This document shows, piece after piece, positions 28,884 to 38,517 of a DNA stretch of 64,000 bases. The stretch comes from Stenotrophomonas maltophilia. GTDB taxonomy: Bacteria; Pseudomonadota; Gammaproteobacteria; Xanthomonadales; Xanthomonadaceae. A model generated the notes under the pieces. That model was given only the letters and a program-made list of their open reading frames with translations, was not told where the DNA came from and did not search any database. A program made the position numbers and the translations under genes. How positions within the stretch are numbered: position 1 is the first letter of the stretch; every line of letters begins with the position of its first letter. The stretch is taken from NCBI RefSeq assembly GCF_002138415.1, contig NZ_CP015612.1, positions 846,001 through 910,000 of the forward strand, read 5' to 3'.

Positions 28884-31007
28884 TCAGAAATCCTGCTGCA
28901 GGCTCAGGTAAGCGCCACGGCGCGGTCCCCACTGCGGGGCGAACACGCCGACGCCACCGCCATCGCGCAGCTGGTAGCTGCGGTCCAAAGCGTTGATCAC
29001 CGCCAGCTGCACATGCAGTGGATGGCCGCTGTCGGCGTTGAAGTCGTGCCCAGCGCTGAGGTTCACCTGCAGGTACGACGGCAGCTCGCCACCATTGGGC
29101 ACGCCCTCGATGTCCGAACGCAGGCCGCTGCCGAACACGTAGTTGGCCCCGATCCGGTTGTGCCCGGCGAACGCGTAGCTGAGGCCACCTGACGAGGTCA
29201 GCTTCTGGTCGTGGTCGAGGTGGATCCAGTGGTCGGCCACATAGGCCAGCGCATCCGGATCGAGGTTGTACTGGCTGGTGATGACCTGGGTGCCGATCGC
29301 CTTGTTGTAGGCCGCGTTGAAGTAGGCGCTGAACGGACCGTTGCTGTAGTCGGCACTGAACTCCAGGCCACGGATATGGCCACGGCGATAGTTGAAGGTC
29401 GAGTAGATGTAGGCGGCGCCGAACTGGCCTTCATCCTGCAGCCGCGCAACACGGCGGTCGTACGCGTCCAGGCCCAGGGTCAGGTGCTCGCCCAGTTGCT
29501 GCGAGACGCCGATGTCGTAGTAGTCGCTGCGCTCGGCCAGCGGCGTGTTGTTGCCGCCGCTGGGCTGCTGGTTGGTGGTGCCGTCGTATAGCGCGATGTC
29601 GCTGCTGGCGATCAGGTCGCTGGCCGGTGGCGTGAAGTAGCGTGAGTAACCGGCGTGCACGGTGGTGCTGTCGCTGGCATTCCAGACCACGCCCAGGCGC
29701 GGGCTGAGTTGGCCCTCGGTGCGGCCGAAGGCCTTGTAGCGGTCACCACGCAGGCCATAGTTCACGGTCCAGTCGTCGCCGATCTTCCATTCATCCTGCA
29801 CGTACAACGCCAGCGTGCTGGCATGGAAGGCGCTGCGGTCTGGAATCAGCAGCGGCGTGGTGCTGGACTGCTGGCCGGTGTCATCGACCGGGAATACCCA
29901 GCTGCTGTTGCTGGCCCGCGCGTTCTCGTAGTTGCCGTACAGGCCGTAGCGCAATGCGTGGTCGTTGCCCAGAGGGGTGGAGAAGTCGGCCTGCAGGGTG
30001 TTGGCGCGGTTGCTGCGCTGCACCTGCGAGGCGACGCCACTGAACAGCAGATCGCCGATGACATCCGGCTTGAACGCTGCATCGCTGTAGCGCTGCCCGG
30101 CAGACAGCTGGTAGGCGGTGCTGCCCAGCGTGCCCTGCAGTACCAGCATGCCGAAGCGGGTAGTCTCGCGCTGGGTTTCATCCAGCTGGCTGGAGTCGAA
30201 GGTGGTGGTGTCCAGGTAACCGAACTGCGGCGTCTGCCCCGGATTGACCGGGACCTGGAAGCGGTTGTTGGCGAAGCCGGCGAACACACTCAGGCGGGTG
30301 TTCTCGTTGACCAGATAGGTCAGGTCGGCGAAGGCCTTGCCCTGGTGGGTATCGTCGTGCAGCGGCTTGCGCGAGCTGGTGGGGTTCTCCAGGCCGACCT
30401 CGTTCTGGTCGTAATTGCCGGTCAGGAACCAGCTCCAGCGTCCCTGCGAGCCCCACCAGGAGGCATTCGGATTGACCTTGCCGAACGAGCCGGTGGTGAT
30501 GCCGACGCTGCCGCCATTGCCGAGCTCGGCGCCACTGCGGGTGGTGATGTCGACCACCGCGGCGGTGCGCTCGCCAAACTGCGCTGGCAACGCGCCGTCC
30601 ATCAGGCGGATGCTCTTGATCGTGCGCGCATCCAGGGTCTGGCCGAAGCCGGAGATCGATTCGGGCAGCAGTACGCCGTTGATGCGGTACTGCAGGTTGG
30701 CGTGGTCGCCGCGTACGTGCACGCCGCCATAGGAATCCTGGACCACGCCGGGCGCCTGCAGCAGCACCTGGCTGAGCGGCGCGGAGGCACCCAGCGGCTG
30801 TTTCTGGATGTCTTCGGCGGTGATCTGGTACTGGCTGCTGCCGATGTCCGGCGACAGCGCATTGCGGGCCTGGTCGAGCTGGGCGCTGACGGTGACCGTG
30901 TCCAGGTCCTTCACGGGAGCGGCGGCATCGGCGGCCACAGCGAGGGAAGGCAGACTGGCCAGGGCCAGGGCGAAGGTGATGCCGGTAGCGAGCAGGGAGG
31001 GCTTCAT
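28884..31007 (-). CDS. TonB-dependent outer-membrane receptor
   Basis: Outer-membrane active transporter, 707 residues from the ATG at 31007. A signal peptide (MKPSLLATGITFALALASLP..AVAA) is followed by a TonB box-like LDTVTVSA, a plug domain (about residues 40-150, with LSQVLLQAPGVVQDSYGGVH and VDITTRSG) and a beta-barrel ending YLSLQQDF, the terminal phenylalanine recognised by BAM. There is no N-terminal signalling extension, so it is a transporter rather than a transducer. Substrate is not evident; no metal or vitamin genes are adjacent. A palindrome near the predicted -10 (31043) suggests repressor control. Confidence 0.9.
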   Translation of the reverse strand: MKPSLLATGITFALALASLPSLAVAADAAAPVKDLDTVTVSAQLDQARNALSPDIGSSQYQITAEDIQKQPLGASAPLSQVLLQAPGVVQDSYGGVHVRGDHANLQYRINGVLLPESISGFGQTLDARTIKSIRLMDGALPAQFGERTAAVVDITTRSGAELGNGGSVGITTGSFGKVNPNASWWGSQGRWSWFLTGNYDQNEVGLENPTSSRKPLHDDTHQGKAFADLTYLVNENTRLSVFAGFANNRFQVPVNPGQTPQFGYLDTTTFDSSQLDETQRETTRFGMLVLQGTLGSTAYQLSAGQRYSDAAFKPDVIGDLLFSGVASQVQRSNRANTLQADFSTPLGNDHALRYGLYGNYENARASNSSWVFPVDDTGQQSSTTPLLIPDRSAFHASTLALYVQDEWKIGDDWTVNYGLRGDRYKAFGRTEGQLSPRLGVVWNASDSTTVHAGYSRYFTPPASDLIASSDIALYDGTTNQQPSGGNNTPLAERSDYYDIGVSQQLGEHLTLGLDAYDRRVARLQDEGQFGAAYIYSTFNYRRGHIRGLEFSADYSNGPFSAYFNAAYNKAIGTQVITSQYNLDPDALAYVADHWIHLDHDQKLTSSGGLSYAFAGHNRIGANYVFGSGLRSDIEGVPNGGELPSYLQVNLSAGHDFNADSGHPLHVQLAVINALDRSYQLRDGGGVGVFAPQWGPRRGAYLSLQQDF

Positions 31008-31042
31008 GGCGGATAGGCTGTGGAAGGGGCCGGTGGGGTGAT

Positions 31043-31057
31043 TGTTACTTCGTAACA
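31043..31057 (-). promoter_or_regulatory. Candidate operator of the TonB receptor
   Basis: TGTTACTTCGTAACA is a perfect 6-bp inverted repeat 36 nt upstream of the receptor start and overlapping a possible minus-strand -10 (TAACAAT). The arms loosely resemble Zur-type half-sites, but I cannot assign the regulator. Confidence 0.4.
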
Positions 31058-31222
31058 GTGCGTGGCGAATCATGCGCCTGTGCGGACGACCGTGGGCATG
31101 CGGTTTCTGGCCGATCGCGATGCCCTTTCCCCGGCGTTCAGTCATGTGCAGGCCGCGCCCAGCCCTTTGCGACAGCGGTCGGCTCTGCGACCATGATCGT
31201 CCCCCACCCCCGGAAGCCTGCA

Positions 31223-32614
31223 ATGAGCCTGTCCGCCGTTTCGCCTGTCCCCGATCCTGCCGCGACCGCCGCTGGCGCTGCTTGGTCGCCGGAGAGCTGG
31301 CGTGGCAAGACCGCGCTGCAGATGCCGACCTACCCGGACCCGGTGGCGCTGGACGCCGCCCTGCACGAACTGAAGCGGCTGCCGCCGCTGGTCACCTCGT
31401 GGGAGATCCTGGCGCTGAAGCAGCAGCTGGCCGAGGCCCAGGAAGGCAAGCGCTTCCTGCTGCAGGGCGGCGACTGCGCCGAGAATTTCAGCGACTGCGA
31501 ATCGGGCACCATCTCCAACCGGCTGAAGGTGCTGCTGCAGATGAGCCTGGTGCTGGTGCACGGCCTGCGCCAGCCGGTGATCCGTGTTGGGCGCTTTGCC
31601 GGCCAGTACGCCAAGCCACGTTCGGCCGATACCGAGACCCGCGACGGCGTGACGCTGCCCAGCTACCGTGGTGACGTGATCAATGCCCCGGCGTTCACTG
31701 AAGCCGCGCGTTTGCCGGATCCGAAGCGGATGCTGCAGGCACACGCGCACTCGGCGATGACCATGAACTTCGTGCGTGCGCTGATCGACGGCGGCTTCGC
31801 CGACCTGCACCACCCCGAGTACTGGAACCTGGAGTGGGTGCGGCATTCGCCGTTGGCTGCCGAGTACCAGAAGATGGTGGCCTCGATCGGTGATGCGGTG
31901 CACTTCATGGAAACCCTGGCCGGGGCCCGCGTGCACAACCTCAACCGCATCGATTTCTACACCTCGCACGAAGCGCTGCTGCTGCCGTATGAGCAGGCGC
32001 TGACCCGGCAGGTGCCGCGCCAGCAGGGCTGGTTGAACCTGAGCACGCATTACCCGTGGATCGGCATGCGCACGGCCGCGCTCGATGGCGCGCACGTGGA
32101 ATACCTGCGTGGCGTACGCAATCCGATTGCGATCAAGGTCGGCCCATCGGTGACGCCGGACCAGCTGCTGCGCCTGATCGATGTGCTCAACCCGCACGAC
32201 GAACCAGGTCGACTGAGCTTCATCCATCGCATGGGTGCAGCGCAGATTGCCGAGAAGCTGCCGCCACTGCTGGATGCCGTCAAGCGTGATGGCCGCCGCG
32301 TGCTGTGGGTGTGCGATGCGATGCACGGCAACACCGAAAGCACCGCCAATGGCTTCAAGACACGGCGCTTTGACAATGTGCGTGGCGAAGTGGAGATGTC
32401 ATTCGATCTGCATGCGGCCGCAGGCACGCGCCTGGGTGGCGTGCACCTGGAACTGACCGGTGAGGATGTGACCGAATGCACCGGTGGCGCGCGCGAACTG
32501 ACCGAGCGTGACCTGGAGCGCGCGTATCGTTCGACGGTGGACCCGCGGTTGAACTACGAGCAGTCGCTGGAGATTGCGATGGCGATCGTGCGCAAGCAGG
32601 AGCAAGTGCGGTAA
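31223..32614 (+). CDS. Class II 3-deoxy-7-phosphoheptulonate (DAHP) synthase
   Basis: First enzyme of the shikimate pathway (phosphoenolpyruvate plus erythrose 4-phosphate to DAHP). 463 residues, the plant/actinobacterial class II type: QGGDCAENF, RVGRFAGQYAKPRS, NLSTHYPWIG and RNPIAIKVGPS are conserved. The frame is open far upstream; I chose the ATG at 31223 because GGAAG is 7 nt before it; an ATG at 31193 is an alternative. Transcribed divergently from the TonB receptor. Composite repeat element A begins within 10 nt of the stop. Confidence 0.95.
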   Translation: MSLSAVSPVPDPAATAAGAAWSPESWRGKTALQMPTYPDPVALDAALHELKRLPPLVTSWEILALKQQLAEAQEGKRFLLQGGDCAENFSDCESGTISNRLKVLLQMSLVLVHGLRQPVIRVGRFAGQYAKPRSADTETRDGVTLPSYRGDVINAPAFTEAARLPDPKRMLQAHAHSAMTMNFVRALIDGGFADLHHPEYWNLEWVRHSPLAAEYQKMVASIGDAVHFMETLAGARVHNLNRIDFYTSHEALLLPYEQALTRQVPRQQGWLNLSTHYPWIGMRTAALDGAHVEYLRGVRNPIAIKVGPSVTPDQLLRLIDVLNPHDEPGRLSFIHRMGAAQIAEKLPPLLDAVKRDGRRVLWVCDAMHGNTESTANGFKTRRFDNVRGEVEMSFDLHAAAGTRLGGVHLELTGEDVTECTGGARELTERDLERAYRSTVDPRLNYEQSLEIAMAIVRKQEQVR

Positions 32615-32623
32615 GGGGTTTTC

Positions 32624-33169
32624 GGCAGGGCTTGCAGCCCTGCACCTGCTGCAGTCAACGGCAACAACAACGGCAACAGCAACAGCAACAGCAACAGCGG
32701 GCATTCCGTGGGTTGGCGGGGTGGTGTCGGAGTGCGGGGACGCCGCAAGTACGTCCCTGTAGGCTTGGCAGCCGCATCCATGCGGCTGACACCCCGCACT
32801 CCGACACCGCCCCACCTCTGACAGATTCCGGCGGCTGTTGGTAGGTGTCGACCTTGGTCGACACGGTAGATCCACGCTATGCGTGGAAGAATTTCCAATG
32901 GAATCGAATGTTTCGATATCTGTAAGATTTGAGCCGAGCATGGCTCGGCTCTACAAAAAATGCCGACAGATCGCAGAAAACTGTCGAAGGCGGGGTGGGT
33001 CCGGTTGCGGGGGCGTGAGCCGCATGGATGCGGCGACCGAGCTTACATGGACGTACTTGCAGCGTCCCCCGCAACCGGACCCACCCCGCCATCCCACAGG
33101 AACCCCGCTTCTGCTTCGGCTGTTGCTGTTGCTCCAGCTTGCAGCAGGTGCAGGGCTGCAAGCCCTGCC
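32624..33169. repeat. Composite mirrored repeat element A
   Basis: A gene-free 546-bp element in the 645-nt gap after the DAHP synthase gene. From left to right: 19-nt palindrome (32625-32643), seven hexamers of the CAACAG type (32656-32697), stem-loop L (22 bp, 32718-32739 with 32792-32813, one wobble, 52-nt loop holding AGCCGCAT-CC-ATGCGGCT), three SMAG repeats, stem-loop R (perfect 25 bp, 32989-33013 with 33066-33090), four hexamers read on the minus strand (33108-33131), and the inverted 19-nt palindrome (33150-33168). L and R are diverged copies of one unit in inverted orientation. Confidence 0.8.
32841..32954. repeat. Three SMAG repeats in the centre of element A
   Basis: GTAGGTGTCGACC..GGTCGACAC (32841-32864) and GTAGATCCACGC..GCGTGGA (32866-32886) read on plus; GAGCCGAGC..GCTCGGCTCTAC (32931-32954) reads on minus. 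Confidence 0.8.
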
Positions 33170-33259
33170 GATCAACACCCTGCTTACGAACGACTGACGT
33201 GACGCTCATGCCCCATGCGCGAGGCTGTCTGCTTGGCTGTTCGAGTGGAGGTGGCAACG

Positions 33260-34402
33260 GTGCACTGGCAAAGCGCACAGGCATATGCATGGCCGTTGGG
33301 TCTGGCAGCGTTGGTGGGCGGCATCGGCGCGTGGCTGATCCTGTGGATCTATCACCGGCTGAAAGGGCGTGATCGCCGGCGTGCGCGCATCGGGCGCGTG
33401 CTCGGGCTGCCGATGGCCACCGCGTGGCCGCTGCTGCTCTTGATTCCCGCCTTGCAGGCGACGCCATTGCAGGATCCGTTGCTGGGCCATCTGCAGCACG
33501 GACTACACATTGCATTGATGGCCTGCTTTGTCTGGCTGCTGGTACGCGCGGTGGCGGCGGGCGAGCGCGCGATCCTGCGCAGCCATCCCATCGATGTCTC
33601 CGACAACCTGGAAGCGCGCCGCATCCAGACCCAAACGCGGGTGCTCAGCCGCGTGCTGATGGGCGGCATCATCGTGCTCGGCGCGTCGCTGGTACTGCTG
33701 ACGTTCCCGATGGTGCAGAAGATCGGCACCGCGCTGCTGGCATCGGCAGGCCTGATCGGCCTGGTGGCCGGTATCGCCGCCAAGCCGGTGTTCGGCAACC
33801 TGATCGCCGGCCTGCAGATCGCGGTGACGCAGCCCATCCGGCTGGATGACGTGGTGATCGTCGAGGGCGAGTGGGGCCGCATCGAGGAGATCGGCAGCAG
33901 CTACGTGGTGGTGCGTATCTGGGATGAGCGGCGGATGGTGGTGCCGCTGACCTGGTTCATCGAGAACCCGTTCCAGAACTGGACGCGGCGCAGCGCCGAC
34001 CTGCTCGGCACCGCGTTCCTGTGGTTGGACTACCGTGCGCCGATTGCGGCGATCCGTGCCGAGCTCGAACGCATCTGCCGGGGCGAAGCGCTGTGGGATG
34101 GCCGGGTCTGCGTGACCCAGGTGACCGAGACCAGCGAGCGTGCCATCCAGGTGCGCCTGCTGGTCAGCGCGCGCAGCTCCGGTGATGCCTTCGACCTGCG
34201 TTGCCTGGTGCGCGAGCGCATGCTTGATTTCCTCGCGCGCGAGCATCCGCAGTCGCTGCCGCAGGTGCGTGCGCGGCTGCAACACGATGACGAGCTGGAT
34301 ATGCCGCGCGGTCCACGTGCACGTACCGCGGATGTGCGTTCACCAGGTGCGGAGGATGGTGAGGCAGCGATCGTGCCGGAGGAGCCCGACCAGCCGCTGT
34401 AG
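33260..34402 (+). CDS. MscS-family mechanosensitive channel
   Basis: Small-conductance mechanosensitive channel that opens under membrane tension. 380 residues: several N-terminal hydrophobic segments, then the MscS pore helix region (GIAAKPVFGNLIAGLQIAVT, about residues 170-190) and a beta domain (IRLDDVVIVEGEWGRIEEIG). The frame is open from 33215, but TGGAGGTG (33246-33253) fits a GTG start at 33260 giving MHWQSAQAYAWPLGL. The stop codon TAG is part of the GTAG head of a SMAG repeat. Confidence 0.88.
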   Translation: MHWQSAQAYAWPLGLAALVGGIGAWLILWIYHRLKGRDRRRARIGRVLGLPMATAWPLLLLIPALQATPLQDPLLGHLQHGLHIALMACFVWLLVRAVAAGERAILRSHPIDVSDNLEARRIQTQTRVLSRVLMGGIIVLGASLVLLTFPMVQKIGTALLASAGLIGLVAGIAAKPVFGNLIAGLQIAVTQPIRLDDVVIVEGEWGRIEEIGSSYVVVRIWDERRMVVPLTWFIENPFQNWTRRSADLLGTAFLWLDYRAPIAAIRAELERICRGEALWDGRVCVTQVTETSERAIQVRLLVSARSSGDAFDLRCLVRERMLDFLAREHPQSLPQVRARLQHDDELDMPRGPRARTADVRSPGAEDGEAAIVPEEPDQPL

Positions 34403-34464
34403 AGCCGAGCCATGCTCGGCTGCTTTCGATTCTCCGGTGAAGCCGAGCGTGGGCTCGGCTCTAC
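34399..34464. repeat. Inverted SMAG pair between convergent genes
   Basis: GTAGAGCCGAGCC..GCTCGGCT (34399-34421) reads on plus and AGCCGAGCGTGGGCTCGGCT followed by CTAC (34441-34464) on minus. The first GTAG supplies the stop codon of the MscS gene. The pair could terminate both convergent genes. Confidence 0.8.
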
Positions 34465-34474
34465 AGAAACACGA

Positions 34475-36097
34475 TCACGGCTCGCCGGCGTCGATCAGCG
34501 CATCGGTATCGAAGTGCGGCGGCTTGCGTGCGCGCGTGCGCTGTTCGTAGGCATAGGCCATTTCGATCAGCTTCGGTTCGCTCCAGGCGGTGCCCATGAA
34601 CAGCAGGCCGACCGGCAGGCCATCGATCTGGCCCATCGGGACGGTGAGGCTGGGATAACCGGCCACGGCGGCGGCGCTGTAGCTCTCGCCGGGGAAGTCG
34701 TCGCCTTCGCTGCGGATCGGCCATGCCACGCCGGTGGTGGGCGCGACCAGCGCATCAAGCTGGTGGGCGGCGAGGGCGGCGTCGATGCCTTCCGGGCCGG
34801 CCAGGCGGCGCGCATCGCTGCGCGCGCGGATATAGGCGGGGTCGGCCAGGCCGGCAGTGGCATCGGCCTCCACCAGCAGCTCCTGGCCGAACAGGCCCAG
34901 TTCCTGCTTGCTGTGCGCCTGGTTGAAGGCAATCAGCTCGGCCAGGCTGCGCAGTGGTGCGCGGTGGGTGCTGAAGTAGCGCTCCAGCCCGGCCTTGAAT
35001 TCGTACAGCAGCAGCGTGCGCTCGGCCTCGGCCCAGGCGCCCTGGTTGGGCAGCTCCACCGGCACCACCACGGCGCCGGCGCGGCGCAGCTCGGTCGCCG
35101 CCTGTTCGATCAGTGGCGGCATGCCACGGTACTTCAGCAGGGGCGTCTGCAGCAGGCCGATGCGCTTGCCGCGCAGGCCCTGCGGGTCCAGTCGCGCGGT
35201 GTAGTCGTAGACCGCACGGCCGGGCATGGTCGCGGTGGCCGGGTCGGCATCATCACGGCCGGCGATCGCGGTCAGAACGGCGGCGGCGTCGGCGACGCTG
35301 CGTGCCATCGGCCCGGCGGTGTCCTGGCTGAAGGAGATGGGGATGATGCCGTCGCGGCTGACCAGGCCGACCGTCGGCTTCAGACCGACCACACCGTTGA
35401 TCGCCGCCGGGCAGACGATGCTGCCGTCGGTCTCGGTACCGATCGCCACGCTGGCCAGGTTGGCGGCCACAGCCACCGCGCTGCCGCTGCTGGAGCCACA
35501 GGGCGAATGGCTCAGCCGATAGGGATTGCGGGTCTGGCCGCCACGCGCGCTCCAGCCGGAGATTGAATCATTGCCGCGGAAGTTGGCCCATTCGCTGAGG
35601 TTGGTCTTGCCCAGCACCACTGCACCGGCTTCGCGCAGCCGGCGCACCAGGTAGGCATCATCCGGGCGGAAGCCCTGCAGGGCCAGTGAACCGGCACTGG
35701 TGGCCATCGGCGCGGCGTTGATGTTGTCCTTCAGCAGCAGCGGGATGCCATGCAGCGGGCCGCGCAGGCGGCCGTCACGGCGCTCGCGGTCGCGCGCGGC
35801 GGCGTCCTTCAGGGCATCGGGGTTGAGCTCGATCACCGCGCGCAGGCGCGGCCCGGTGCGGTCCAGCGCGGCAATGCGCTGCAGGTAGGCCTGGGTCAGG
35901 GTGGTGCTGTCCAGTTCACCGGCGGTCATCCGCGCCTGCAGGTCGGTGACATCGGTTTCGGCGTACGGGAACGGCACGTTGCGGCTCGCAGGTTCGGCCG
36001 CATGCGCGCTGGGCGTGGCCGGGCTGCAGCCAGCCGAAAGCAGCGCAGGCAGCGCGGCGAGCAGGCAGATCAGCAGAGGCGGCAAGGACGGGCGCAT
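34475..36097 (-). CDS. Amidase-signature-family lipoprotein hydrolase
   Basis: Amidase signature enzyme hydrolysing an unidentified amide. 540 residues from the ATG at 36097. The N-terminus is a lipoprotein signal with lipobox LLSAGC (Cys24), so the enzyme is probably membrane-anchored in the periplasm. The Ser-cisSer-Lys triad is visible: K123 in LLLKDNINA, the serine pair near 202-203 in CGSSSGSA and the nucleophile S226 in [12 protein letters not shown]. It lies 41 nt after a DUF2127 gene that closely follows typA on the same strand. Confidence 0.9.
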   Translation of the reverse strand: MRPSLPPLLICLLAALPALLSAGCSPATPSAHAAEPASRNVPFPYAETDVTDLQARMTAGELDSTTLTQAYLQRIAALDRTGPRLRAVIELNPDALKDAAARDRERRDGRLRGPLHGIPLLLKDNINAAPMATSAGSLALQGFRPDDAYLVRRLREAGAVVLGKTNLSEWANFRGNDSISGWSARGGQTRNPYRLSHSPCGSSSGSAVAVAANLASVAIGTETDGSIVCPAAINGVVGLKPTVGLVSRDGIIPISFSQDTAGPMARSVADAAAVLTAIAGRDDADPATATMPGRAVYDYTARLDPQGLRGKRIGLLQTPLLKYRGMPPLIEQAATELRRAGAVVVPVELPNQGAWAEAERTLLLYEFKAGLERYFSTHRAPLRSLAELIAFNQAHSKQELGLFGQELLVEADATAGLADPAYIRARSDARRLAGPEGIDAALAAHQLDALVAPTTGVAWPIRSEGDDFPGESYSAAAVAGYPSLTVPMGQIDGLPVGLLFMGTAWSEPKLIEMAYAYEQRTRARKPPHFDTDALIDAGEP

Positions 36098-36138
36098 GGG
36101 GCGGCTTGGTCGGCTCCAATCCCCAGTGTAGCCGGTGC

Positions 36139-36606
36139 TCAGCGGTGGCGCTTGCGCAGGTCGCGGGCGAGCACGTAGACCACGATCAGGTTGATCGCCA
36201 GGATCGTCCACGACGGCCAGCCGGGGTGGCGGATGATCGCGAAGATGTCGAAAGGCAGGTAAAGCGAGGCGGTCAGGCAACCCAGCCAGGAGGCCCAGGC
36301 CTTGGCCCGCCACAGGCCCCAGGCTTCGACCAGGTGCAGCAGGCCGTAGCCGATCATCCCCGCCGCGGCCAGGTGGACCGCGTCGGGGCTGATCATGTGC
36401 AGCAGCGAGGGCAGGGTGCCATGGTCCGGATCCAGGCTGAAACGCCGGATCAGGGCCATGATGCCGTGCCGCAGCGGCTGCGGTCCGAGCACTTCCAGCC
36501 CGGTGGCAGCCAACAGCGCCAGCATCGCCTTGCTCGCTTCGAGCAGGGCGATGACATGGAGACCCGGATGCCGGTGTGGATCCGGGTTGTAGCCGCTCTG
36601 GTTCAC
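36139..36606 (-). CDS. DUF2127-type membrane protein
   Basis: 155-residue membrane protein of unknown function. It begins MNQSGYNPDPHRHPGLHVIA and contains three or four hydrophobic segments (ALLEASKAMLALLAATGLEV, HLAAAGMIGYGLLHLVEAWG, WTILAINLIVVYVLARDLRK) with the conserved E-A-x-G-L-W spacing typical of this family. It starts 11 nt after the typA stop, so it is probably co-transcribed with typA and the amidase gene. Confidence 0.8.
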   Translation of the reverse strand: MNQSGYNPDPHRHPGLHVIALLEASKAMLALLAATGLEVLGPQPLRHGIMALIRRFSLDPDHGTLPSLLHMISPDAVHLAAAGMIGYGLLHLVEAWGLWRAKAWASWLGCLTASLYLPFDIFAIIRHPGWPSWTILAINLIVVYVLARDLRKRHR

Positions 36607-36617
36607 GGAGGGCTGGC

Positions 36618-38465
36618 TCAGCCGCCGCGCGAAGCCTTCTTGCGGTCGCTTTCGGTCAGGAACTTCTTGCGCAGACGGATCTCCTTCGGGGTGATCTCGA
36701 CCAGCTCGTCGTCTTCGATGAAGTCCAGGGCCTGCTCCAGCGAGTACTTGATCGCCGGGGTCAGCTGGATCGCATCGTCCTTGCCCGAAGCGCGCATGTT
36801 GGTCAGCGGCTTGGTCTTGATCGCGTTGACGGTCAGGTCGTTGTCCTTGGAGTGGATGCCGACCAGCTGACCTTCATACACGTTGTCGCCTTCAGCAGCG
36901 AACAGCTTGCCGCGCTCCTGCAGCGGGCCCAGCGAGTAGGCCGGCGTGGTGCCCGGCGCATTGGCGATCATCACGCCGTTGATGCGCTTGGCGATCGCGC
37001 CCTGTTCCTTCGGACCGTAGTGGTCGAACACATGGAACAGCAGGCCCGAACCCTGGGTCAGCGTCTTGAACTCGTTCTGGAAGCCGATCAGGCCACGGGC
37101 CGGGATCGAGTATTCCAGGCGCACGCGGCCCTTGCCGTCCGATTCCATGTTCTTCAGCTGGCCCTTGCGGGTGCCCAGCTTTTCCATCACGCCGCCCTGG
37201 TGGATTTCTTCGATGTCCACCACCAGCTGCTCGATCGGCTCCATCATCTGGCCGTCGATTTCCTTGATGATCACTTCCGGGCGCGACACGGCCAGCTCGT
37301 AGCCTTCGCGACGCATGTTCTCGATCAGCACCGACAGGTGCAGTTCGCCACGGCCGGAGACCAGGAACTTGTCGGCGTCTTCCAGCTGCTCGACCTTCAG
37401 GGCCACGTTGTGGACCTTTTCACGGTCCAGGCGGTCCTTGATCTGGCGGCTGGTCAGGAACTTGCCACCGGACAGGTCCTTGTTGCCGGCGAACGGCGAG
37501 TTGTTGACCTGGAAGGTCATCGAGATGGTCGGCTCGTCGACGGTCAGCGCCGGCAGGGCTTCCGGGAAGTCCGGTGCGCAGATCGTGTCGGAGATGGTCA
37601 GCTCCTGGATGCCGGAGATGGCCACGATGTCACCGGCCTCGGCGGTATCCTGCTCGATGCGCTCCAGGCCCATGAAGCCCAGTACCTGCAGCACCTTGCC
37701 GTTGCGCTTCTTGCCTTCACGGTCGATGACCGCGACCTGCATGTTCTTCTTCAGGGTGCCGCGCTGGATGCGGCCGATGCCGATCACGCCCACGAAGTTG
37801 TTGTAGTCCAGCTGGCTGATGCGCATCTGGAACGGGCCTTCCGGGTCCACTTCCGGACGCGGCGCGTGCTGCATGATCGCTTCGTACAGCGGGGTCATGT
37901 CGCCGTCGCGCACGGTGTCTTCCAGGCCAGCGTAGCCGTTCAGGCCCGAGGCGTAGACGATCGGGAAGTCCAGCTGCTCGTTGGTGGCGCCGAGCTTGTC
38001 GAACAGGTCGAAGACCTGGTCGATCACCCATTCCGGACGGGCGCCCGGGCGGTCGACCTTGTTGACCACGACGATCGGCTTGAAGCCCATCGCGAAGGCC
38101 TTCTGGGTCACGAAGCGGGTCTGCGGCATCGGGCCGTCCATCGCGTCGACCAGGATCAGCACGGTGTCGACCATCGACAGCACGCGCTCGACCTCACCAC
38201 CGAAGTCGGCGTGGCCGGGGGTGTCGACGATGTTGATCCGGTTCTTGATACCGGTCTTCTTGTCTTCCCAGGTGATGGCGGTGTTCTTGGCCAGGATGGT
38301 GATGCCGCGTTCCTTTTCCTGGTCGTTGCTGTCCATCACGCGCTCGGCGAGGACGGTGCGCTCGGACAGGGTGCCGGACTGCTTCAGCAGCTGGTCGACC
38401 AGGGTGGTCTTGCCATGGTCGACGTGGGCGACGATGGCGATGTTGCGAAGATTTTCGATGGACAT
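36618..38465 (-). CDS. typA: Translational GTPase TypA/BipA
   Basis: Ribosome-associated GTPase acting in stress adaptation and 50S assembly. 615 residues from [20 protein letters not shown] at 38465. G motifs [18 protein letters not shown] and NKVD are present, followed by the EF-G-like domains and the TypA-specific C-terminal domain. The upstream open frame lacks conserved sequence. Confidence 0.97.
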   Translation of the reverse strand: MSIENLRNIAIVAHVDHGKTTLVDQLLKQSGTLSERTVLAERVMDSNDQEKERGITILAKNTAITWEDKKTGIKNRINIVDTPGHADFGGEVERVLSMVDTVLILVDAMDGPMPQTRFVTQKAFAMGFKPIVVVNKVDRPGARPEWVIDQVFDLFDKLGATNEQLDFPIVYASGLNGYAGLEDTVRDGDMTPLYEAIMQHAPRPEVDPEGPFQMRISQLDYNNFVGVIGIGRIQRGTLKKNMQVAVIDREGKKRNGKVLQVLGFMGLERIEQDTAEAGDIVAISGIQELTISDTICAPDFPEALPALTVDEPTISMTFQVNNSPFAGNKDLSGGKFLTSRQIKDRLDREKVHNVALKVEQLEDADKFLVSGRGELHLSVLIENMRREGYELAVSRPEVIIKEIDGQMMEPIEQLVVDIEEIHQGGVMEKLGTRKGQLKNMESDGKGRVRLEYSIPARGLIGFQNEFKTLTQGSGLLFHVFDHYGPKEQGAIAKRINGVMIANAPGTTPAYSLGPLQERGKLFAAEGDNVYEGQLVGIHSKDNDLTVNAIKTKPLTNMRASGKDDAIQLTPAIKYSLEQALDFIEDDELVEITPKEIRLRKKFLTESDRKKASRGG

Positions 38466-38511
38466 ACGAAAGGGGGCCAGTCGGCGCCGGATTTGGAAAA
38501 AGAAGTCCAAC

Positions 38512-38517
38512 ATTATA
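38512..38517 (-). promoter_or_regulatory. Candidate typA promoter (-10)
   Basis: On the minus strand TATAAT lies 47 nt upstream of typA; the -35 position carries only TTCGCG. The remaining 220 nt to ppiB hold GC-rich sequence and a plus-strand TAAACT near 38694 that may serve ppiB. Confidence 0.5.

Noticed and set aside
32656..32697. Coding microsatellite (poly-Gln or poly-Leu protein)
   Set aside because: The array is mirrored at the other end of a structured repeat element, and the candidate frames run through the stem-loops on both strands, which argues for non-coding DNA.
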